From Polytrichum commune (Eukaryota; Streptophyta; Polytrichopsida; Polytrichales; Polytrichaceae), in assembly GCA_950295325.1 (NCBI GenBank), contig OX485804.1:43202429-43266428 (forward strand): a stretch of 64,000 bases of DNA. The letters are read 5' to 3'. This document shows, piece after piece, positions 57,356 through 64,000 of the stretch. The notes under the pieces were generated by a model, which ran no database searches, was not told where the DNA came from, and saw nothing but the letters and a program-made list of their open reading frames with translations. Position 1 is the stretch's first letter, and each line of letters begins with the position of its first letter. The translations under genes were made by a program, and so were the position numbers.

Positions 57356-58932
57356 AGTAGGAATTAAAATAAGTGAGAGATCATGAGTACATGATCTCAT
57401 TATTTTTGGTTTTTAGTTCACCAATCGTGAAGGGGATATGGCTATGGGCCTCTTCATAGCCACTTGAAAGACACCGCATCGTTGGGATTCCTCTTCACAC
57501 CAATTATATAGCAAATTTGCTCCTTGTTTGAAGTGCACAAAATGTTTGAATTAGTGTGGCTTGCACTATTCATCATCGACCCACATTAATTGTCTTACAA
57601 CCATTGGGTGGCAACTAGAGAGGGTAACACATGACAAATGGTGCCACATGACAAGTCAGTCTCATTAACAGGGCACACCAATTATAATGCCACACCAATT
57701 CACGTGTTTAATTGTAGTGCAAAGTGGTGGAAAATGCATAATTTTCAAATCAACTACCATGACCATAGAAACAAGGTTTTGTACTTAAATAACAACATGA
57801 GAACATGTGTTTTAAGGCTAACTGATTACAAGTAGGATGTATATTTCTTGGATCCCATGTCAAAAATGGATTCTAATGCCAATTAGATAAAACGTAGGCC
57901 ACCTAGGTGAAGGTAATGGGAGGTGGGAGACAATGAAGGCCAAGAAACGACTCCTTGGATTACTTATAGAATTACTCCAAATCTAGATACAGATATGTAG
58001 ATCTTAGATGACAATCTAGCACATGTTGAAGATGAGGAATATAGACGCTCCTTTCAAGATTTTAGAGAAGTGTTTTTAGAAGGAAAGGAGATTTAGCAAA
58101 TTAAGAGAGTGGCACATGTTAGGCACCATCTTCCACTATATATAGAGTTAAGATTAGTGTTAGCACACCTTTATTCATGACAATAGGCTACGCGAGAGCT
58201 AGGTCCTCGAAGGGGTCACTCCCTCTTATATTAATGCATACACGTGCGCTCAAGACTTATTTATCGGGGGGGGGGTATTTACCTTGCAGAAAGATTATAA
58301 GGTATGGTATTTTTCAAAATAAAGGTTAATGCTTGTATTTTAATACACCCTATTAGTAGAAAAAAATTGGGGGGGGGGGGGTCATCTAAAAATACCCTAT
58401 TTTACTTATACTGCTAAATTTTTTTGGAAAGAAGATTGTAATTCAAACAACACTCTGAAATTATCCCTCATGGCACGTAGGTAGAGAACATTAACTCCAC
58501 ACTGGATACTTTGGTTCGGTACCGTTCAACCAACCAGCCAACGTGTGAAGTCATTCAACCAAGTTATTGCTATTGGATGTAATATTGTTGGTCCTTGGAA
58601 TATTAGTATTTGGGTTGGAAGAGATTCCTAAGTTGTTTGTGATTGTAGTTTGGTTTGTCATTGTGTAAACAATTAGTTCCAAGAAGTCTTGGAGAGATGA
58701 GACTTATGTACGTCTTACCTTCATTTCCCTAATAACAAGAAGTATCTATTGCATTAGTGTTAGAGTTAAGATGGCTAAGTTGGTCAACGCCTCAATATCA
58801 TTATTGGCTAGGGACCACCCTCTATAGTATAGTACAATGTTCTTGGTCATTGTAGACTAGGTTAGGAAGCCATAAGTAAATATGGTAGATTAATAAGGCA
58901 TAGGTGCATAAGCACAAGTTGGAGGGTTAGAA
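57356..58932. other. AT-rich intergenic DNA, no gene seen
   Basis: G-runs at about 58264-58274 and 58371-58382 flank a short AT-rich stretch in the same orientation, so they are not the inverted termini of the poly-G MITE. No open frame here is credible. Confidence 0.4.
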
Positions 58933-59277
58933 CCAATGTTGGGTTGGTTTATAGGTGAATGCATGATATCAAGGAACCTACCTGTGGTTCTCAAAATTGT
59001 AATACCAGTCAAATATTAATATTTTGGTGGGTATGTCAAGGTGATACCCGAGTTATCATTTGGGTCAATAAAATTCTAAATTATATGATACTAGTGCGAT
59101 TTTATCTAGTTATGAAGGTCCTTCCATGGTGTATATATACTTGAATGGTATTTAAAACAAAAATATCGTTAAATACTCATACCATGTTGTTATCAAAAAT
59201 AAAAATAAAAATATGACATCCTCATTATGGACACTTGAATGGTATTAAATACCAAGATATTATTTGTCCAACATTGG
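58933..59277. mobile_element. TIR element, CCAATGTTGG family, full-length copy
   Basis: Ends CCAATGTTGGGTTGG and the complement of TTGTCCAACATTGG lie 345 bp apart. The interior aligns with 21827-22196 (GGTGAATGCATG, GAACCTACCTGTGG, GGTGGGTATGTCAAGGTGA). Confidence 0.7.
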
Positions 59278-60988
59278 TTATAACATTGCTGATATAAGAG
59301 GGAGTAAATTAAAAGATATATCATATAAGTAGCCCAAAGATATGGTTGGAAGTAGGTCAAATTATAAGGTAGTACAACAATGAGTTTTGAGGAATATTAG
59401 GAGGTGAGCAGTGTTGGTACAACCTTCAAGAATAGTATCAAAAGTAACATGGTAGTAATAAGGTCTAGGTAGTAGGATAATGTAGACTAGAAGGGGTAGC
59501 TAACATGGATAGTACAGAGAATTCCATTAGAGCCACCGACCTTTTTCAATAGCACTATTGCATAAACGCAAATTATGAATATAAAATGTGTGATGGAGAG
59601 GTGGACAAGCAAAAAAAATAAAGTCGTCACAATTCTTAATAGAGGCGTGGACTAAACTTGGACCATTTATTGATGCTTACATGTGAAATTTAAAAAATAT
59701 AATTATGGAACATTGAATGTAATCTCCATGTCTATTTAAATTGCACATGCATTTATTTATGCTTGTTGGTATAGTAGCTCAACTTCATTGCATTCAAAGA
59801 GACACTGCCATATTTGATGTCATCTTGGCAACATCATATAATACTTTATCCTCACCTCATAGTGTTGGCTCAATGGAGAAGACGATCTCCCTCTGATGAT
59901 CTCCCTCCGATGATGGTGATGAAGAACCTATTCGGAAAGTTTTCATAAAATCCCGATGGAGTACATAAGTCCATCATTTGTTAGTGTTTGTTCGATCTTG
60001 AAGTTATTCAACATGTTATTATCTAATAATGAATGCTGCTCATTTGAATTTTTTTTAAATAAATGAAAAATGTGATGTCCCCTTCAACTTGTATAACTAT
60101 CCCATTACATGTAAAGGTGCTCACAAAAGTTGTGAATCCAACTTCAACACCATCCCATTGTAGTTGGTCGTCGAATTATGATTGTTGCATCATGCCATTT
60201 GTAGATGTTGAGGTAAAGTAGTGTATTGAACATGTTAATGACAAAGAGGACAAGGGAATGGAGGACGATAGGGGTAGCTATGGAGCTTCTATACACGGTT
60301 CCACATTGACTAGATTGAATGCGCTCATTTGTAGGCACTGACATGTGGGAGTAATTTCCTCTTGTACTTCCATCCATGTCCAAAACAAAAATCTTAGTTT
60401 CTAAATTTCCCACAATGCCTTCATGAAATCTATAAATATAGTCTAGAGCATGCTCAATACTTAGAATGGGGTTGCATCTTAAAACAAATAAAAATTGAAT
60501 GTTGAATCTAATGATGATGTTAAAAATCATCTCCAAACTCTCATGCCAAGCTTGTGATTGTTGATTATAAAAATAAAGTAAGGCATTCATAAGGTTGATT
60601 GGTTCTTTGAGTGAACTTTCCACTCATACCAAAATCCCCTAGTTATAGGATAATAATGAGTGTATCTCCAAATATTTTGCCAACCTCATTGCTCACAAGT
60701 CACTGCTCACCGCTCACATATTAGCACTCCCCATCCAATCTCAAGTCTAGAGAGTAAGGTCTATCAACTTAGGGGGTGTTTTGGACCCAAGTTCAAAAAA
60801 ACTTGGATTCAAGGGCACTTTAGACGGGGTATCAAGGGGGAGGGTCCAACAAAATGAAGCAATCCTATTGGCCAAGAGGTGTAAAGTGGACTGAAGGCCT
60901 TTAAAGGAAGGTCCAATACCAAGAAGAGGCAAAGCGAGATGTCTATTACATGACATCATTTTGGAGGAAACACATAACATTATCGATT
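59278..60988. other. Intergenic DNA with an unassigned 159-codon open frame
   Basis: The minus-strand frame at 60144-60623 is the longest unexplained one outside transposons. It is Ile/Phe/Leu-rich, without a recognisable motif or splice context, and I do not call it a gene. Around 60770-60980 are segments resembling the repeat at 2390-2540. Confidence 0.3.
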
Positions 60989-61089
60989 AGCGTGTGTTTG
61001 TTATGTGGGCCCTAAGAATATAATCATGGGATTGAGCTCCAAACATCTCATGGTTATACTCTTAAGGCCCATAGAATGAACGCACACTG
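60989..61089. repeat. Short-loop foldback hairpin
   Basis: Arms of about 43-46 nt (GCGTGTGTTTGTTATGTGGG continuing CCCTAAGAATATAATCATGG, and the facing complement) close a loop of only about 12 nt, with several mismatches. It resembles a foldback MITE or a plant miRNA-like stem. Confidence 0.6.
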
Positions 61090-62213
61090 CTTAATGATGT
61101 AATGTAGTAATGGTTCAAATCAGAGAGTGAACTAGTTGAAAGAAGAGCTCATATTTTGAAGAACCATTTTGGACGAGTGTGTCCAAGGGAAGGTTTGGTT
61201 AAAGGGTTCAATTTGCCTCAAATTACTTCATATTGGTCCCTATGTTCTTGGACTGTGGACCCCAATCTAAAGCACCCTCATCAACACACCCAAATTTCTT
61301 GAGTATAATTAACTTATTACATAACGGCCAGTTGGATCATTGTGAGTGGAGATGCCACCTCATCCATGAGAGCGCGCCACCTCATCGTTTTTCAGAGGCC
61401 ACGGTGTCAGTCACGGGGGAAAAGGGAACAGACAAGACTTTGCAATCCCTACCTCCCCGTCTTCGCAGCAGGAGCAGCAGCGATGCAGCTCTTCGTCGCC
61501 ATGCCGCCCCCAACTCCATCCTCAGTCACCGACGATCGCAAACGGCGCTGCTGTCGTCTCAACTCACACTCGTACGTTCTCTATCCCGATTCTGTAGCTT
61601 TTTCCCGCATCGAAAATGATCAAGTGTAGCCTTACCATTCGTAAACCAGGTTCTAACCCCATTCAAACCCCCTGCGGGTTGTTGTGCTGTTTTTGTAAGA
61701 AATTCCATGTTCCAGAATATACCTCATGTGTTTTGGCATTCCAAAGAGATCTCCTCATAGTTTTACTATGTTGCGCAAACAGGGATTACTGAAGTGGATG
61801 ATTAGGGTATGGTAAATGTATGTCGGTAGATGCATTGGGAGAGAGCGGTATGTCAATTGCGTCATGTGGATGGTTATGGATGTATGGTAACGAAGAGCTG
61901 CATCATCGTTTATGCTCTGCCGTTACTAGAATGACGACATGTTGAGGATTTTGATGCATGTGCAATCTTGGTGTTTTCTTCTCCTGTTTGTGACATCCAG
62001 ATGCACATGTTGACGAAGGTCCATCATTCTTCCAGCTTGCATGGGAGACGTATGGCAACGATTATGGCACGGATCGAAGTTGAGAGAGGATGAGGATTGT
62101 CGTACTCGGATGGTTGAGTGCGTCTCAATATCAGGATGATGATGTTGATAAGTAGGGGCAGTTAGAAGGAGGAGCTAACTGAAGGAAAGCTGGCGTGGAC
62201 ATATCAGAGAGGA
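61090..62213. other. Upstream region of the DHHC gene
   Basis: 61140-61290 repeats the block at 2390-2540. From about 61380 the sequence becomes GC-richer and CT-rich, which suits a 5' leader exon; two overlapping frames starting near 61342-61390 have no family feature and may be upstream ORFs. A leader intron ending at an AG shortly before 62214 is possible but cannot be fixed. Confidence 0.35.
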
Positions 62214-62264
62214 GTGAGGGGAGTGTTGAGCTTGCAGCCAGTGGGTGGCTCACCATCACAGAAA

Positions 62265-63191
62265 ATGGCTTGGAATGTATTTAGGTTTTGCACGGGCCTT
62301 AAGGCCGTGGGGTCCATCATGGTGCTTGTGGTGCTGGCAGTGGTGGGAGTGTCCTACTATGCTGTTGTCATAACGAATTATGGACCAGATGTTGGGAAGG
62401 GTGGCTCGGGAACATTGACGGCTCTGGTTGTGCTTGTTCTCTTCCATGGTCTTTTGGGGATGTTATTGTGGTGCTATTTTGCGGTGGTGTTTACGGATCC
62501 AGGTGGTGTACCTCAATCATGGCGACCTTCAGCAACTGAAGAGGACTTGGAAGTGCCATCATCTCTTCCTTTGACACAGACATCTTCCAGCCCTCTGGAT
62601 TCAGGGGCTAAGATTCCAACCATGGCACAGAGTGCTCGTGCGCGATTCTGTCGGAAATGCTGCCAGTTTAAGCCCCCGCGATGCCATCATTGCTCTGTAT
62701 GTGGTCGCTGCATATTGAAGATGGATCATCACTGCGTATGGGTGGTGAACTGCGTTGGAGCTTGTAACTACAAATTTTTCCTGCTTTTCCTTCTGTATAC
62801 ACTCTTGGAGACAAGCCTAGTGACTGGGTCACTCTTGCCACAGTTTATCGCCTTTTTTGGTGATGTGGAGGAAACCGCTCTTCCTGGCTCTCTGGTGGCC
62901 ACATTTCTTGGGTTTGTGCTGAACATGGCATTTGCACTCAGTGTTCTTGGCTTCCTCATCATGCACATCTCCCTTGTTGCTGGCAACACAACCACTATAG
63001 AGGCATACGAGAAGAAAGCATCCACAAGATGGCATTATGATTTGGGTTGGAAAAGGAATTTTGAGCAGGTCTTTGGCACGAGGAAACTTTATTGGATCCT
63101 TCCTTTATATGCAGAGGAGGACTTGAGAAAGATGACAGCTCTTCATGGCCTTGACTACCCTGTGAGACCTGATCTAGACCAAGAATTTTAG
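62265..63191 (+). CDS. PAT14: DHHC-type protein S-acyltransferase, PAT13/PAT14 group
   Basis: The uninterrupted frame gives 308 residues from the Met at 62265 (MAWNVFRFC, the start used by the plant group); an in-frame ATG at 62214 would add 17 residues. Numbered from 62214: TM helices near 30-52 and 68-92, DPG at 95-97, the Cys-rich domain from about 145 (RFCRKCCQFKPPRCHHCSVC) to the DHHC signature at 171-174, and the paired helices 187-208 and 226-256. The TTxE motif is at 260-263 and the NFEQVFG segment near 282-288. The enzyme transfers palmitate to Cys residues of membrane proteins; Cys174 is the acyl carrier. Arabidopsis PAT13/14 act at the Golgi and affect senescence. PAT14 against PAT13 is not certain. 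The absence of coding introns is notable beside the intron-rich neighbours. Confidence 0.9.
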   Translation: MAWNVFRFCTGLKAVGSIMVLVVLAVVGVSYYAVVITNYGPDVGKGGSGTLTALVVLVLFHGLLGMLLWCYFAVVFTDPGGVPQSWRPSATEEDLEVPSSLPLTQTSSSPLDSGAKIPTMAQSARARFCRKCCQFKPPRCHHCSVCGRCILKMDHHCVWVVNCVGACNYKFFLLFLLYTLLETSLVTGSLLPQFIAFFGDVEETALPGSLVATFLGFVLNMAFALSVLGFLIMHISLVAGNTTTIEAYEKKASTRWHYDLGWKRNFEQVFGTRKLYWILPLYAEEDLRKMTALHGLDYPVRPDLDQEF

Positions 63192-64000
63192 ACAGGTGTG
63201 GCAGTACCTCTATCAGGAGTTGGAGCCCATCCTTGAGTGGACGACTGTGTACGGTATCAATGAAGATTGATTGTAACTCTCTGCGTATGGAATGTCATCA
63301 TCTCAAGGTTCTGGAACTCAAACCTAGAATTTTTTTCGGTGGGAGCAGAGGACAGGACACTCTATTGTCCATCTGACTTGGGCCAGTTCATTGCGTCCTT
63401 GTGATGTGTTGAAAGAATCATATCCTTCACTTCCGATGCTCTTGTATTTAAAAGAGAAATAAGTAGGGCATTTGCTTTTGGTTCAATGCTTTGCTGGTTT
63501 CCATCACATGTCGAGTGCTGAAATGTGTCATCTTAATGGCAACAGTGTTTTAATTGAGGAGGATGTTGCTTAGTTGGATAGTTTTGAGCCTGCTTGTTCA
63601 ATGGTGGGCTACAGGTACTAGTTTCTAGGCCAATTTGAATAAGGATGTATATGAAACAATTGCTGCTCAAATTTGGTAGCAAAGATTCTGGAAGTGGCAA
63701 TGACTGGTTGCCCATGACACCCCTTATTGAGGCACACCTCCAAATTCAAGGCTTGATGAGCAATTTGATCCCATTTGTACACCTTGGGGTTGGTCTCAAA
63801 GGTGATATTGTGGACCCGGCTTGAAAAGGGCTCAAGTGCAACTCGGCGAGACCTGGTGTGCTTTGTCATGCTTCAGGATGGCATTGAAATACTTGGGATT
63901 CTTGCTGGCTCAGTAATTAGTGTGTATTTTATTTAACAATGTGTTTTAGTCTACTTAAAGCTTATGTATTGGGGGGATGGAATATGATCCAAAGAGGTGA
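63192..64000. other. DHHC gene 3' flank
   Basis: The first 200-300 bp are likely 3' UTR. 63600-63900 has relatively even codon-like composition and two overlapping minus-strand frames, but neither resembles a family I know. It may be a decayed gene or transposon piece cut by the window end. Confidence 0.3.

Noticed and set aside
58264-58382. Pair of G-runs as a possible third poly-G MITE
   Set aside because: Both runs are G on the same strand, so they are not inverted termini, and no 8-bp duplication flanks them.
60144-60623. 159-codon minus-strand open frame
   Set aside because: No motif, no splice context, AT-rich hydrophobic composition and a position among repeats; length alone does not support a gene.
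63618-63869. 83-codon minus-strand frame near the window end
   Set aside because: Competing frames are similarly open and none carries a recognisable domain.
1-64000. CRISPR arrays, operons, ribosome binding sites, rRNA genes
   Set aside because: None present; the window is plant nuclear DNA and no rRNA or complete tRNA gene was seen.

Overview
The window is nuclear DNA of a land plant. Seven genes are recognisable. Six have typical plant exon/intron structure (short exons, introns of about 90-1,900 bp); the seventh has an uninterrupted coding region. All seven have plant counterparts: a TLDc/EF-hand protein, the exosome cofactor MPP6, plastid cystathionine beta-lyase, a PLATZ zinc-finger protein, an At2g02148-like protein, the Polycomb E3 ligase RING1 and a DHHC palmitoyltransferase of the PAT13/14 type. 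Gene density (7 in 64 kb), many small TIR elements and an unusual LINE family would suit a non-flowering lineage (bryophyte, lycophyte or fern), but the sequence alone does not settle the species.

Layout: 1-3.2 kb, AT-rich leader with a CT-rich block and TIR debris. 3.26-8.33 kb, TLDc gene (+), whose intron 4 is a tandem repeat. 8.3-13.8 kb, tandemly duplicated repeats split by a 5'-truncated LINE. 13.86-15.23 kb, MPP6-like gene (+) with an upstream telo-box. 15.2-20.3 kb, repeat-bearing intergenic DNA. 20.33-27.47 kb, cystathionine beta-lyase (+), 14 exons including a GC-AG intron, with intron 1 filled by a minisatellite and a TIR element. 29.4-30.65 kb, PLATZ gene (+). 33.12-38.77 kb, At2g02148-like gene (-), 9 exons. 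38.8-47.3 kb, transposon-rich: Tourist-like MITE, second LINE fragment, nested hAT-type elements. 47.98-55.20 kb, RING1 (+), 12 exons. 55.2-62.2 kb, repeats and two foldbacks. 62.2-63.2 kb, DHHC palmitoyltransferase (+).

The genes are unrelated housekeeping or regulatory genes, each with its own promoter; I see no pathway cluster. The most unusual content is in the transposable elements. Several have target-site duplications readable directly, and two have matching unoccupied sites elsewhere in the same window. The LINE family encodes, after RNase H, two cysteine/histidine motifs followed by what looks like a PD-(D/E)XK (restriction-like) nuclease core. Exon models were built by hand from splice consensus, reading phase and remembered protein families; no alignment or transcript data were available.
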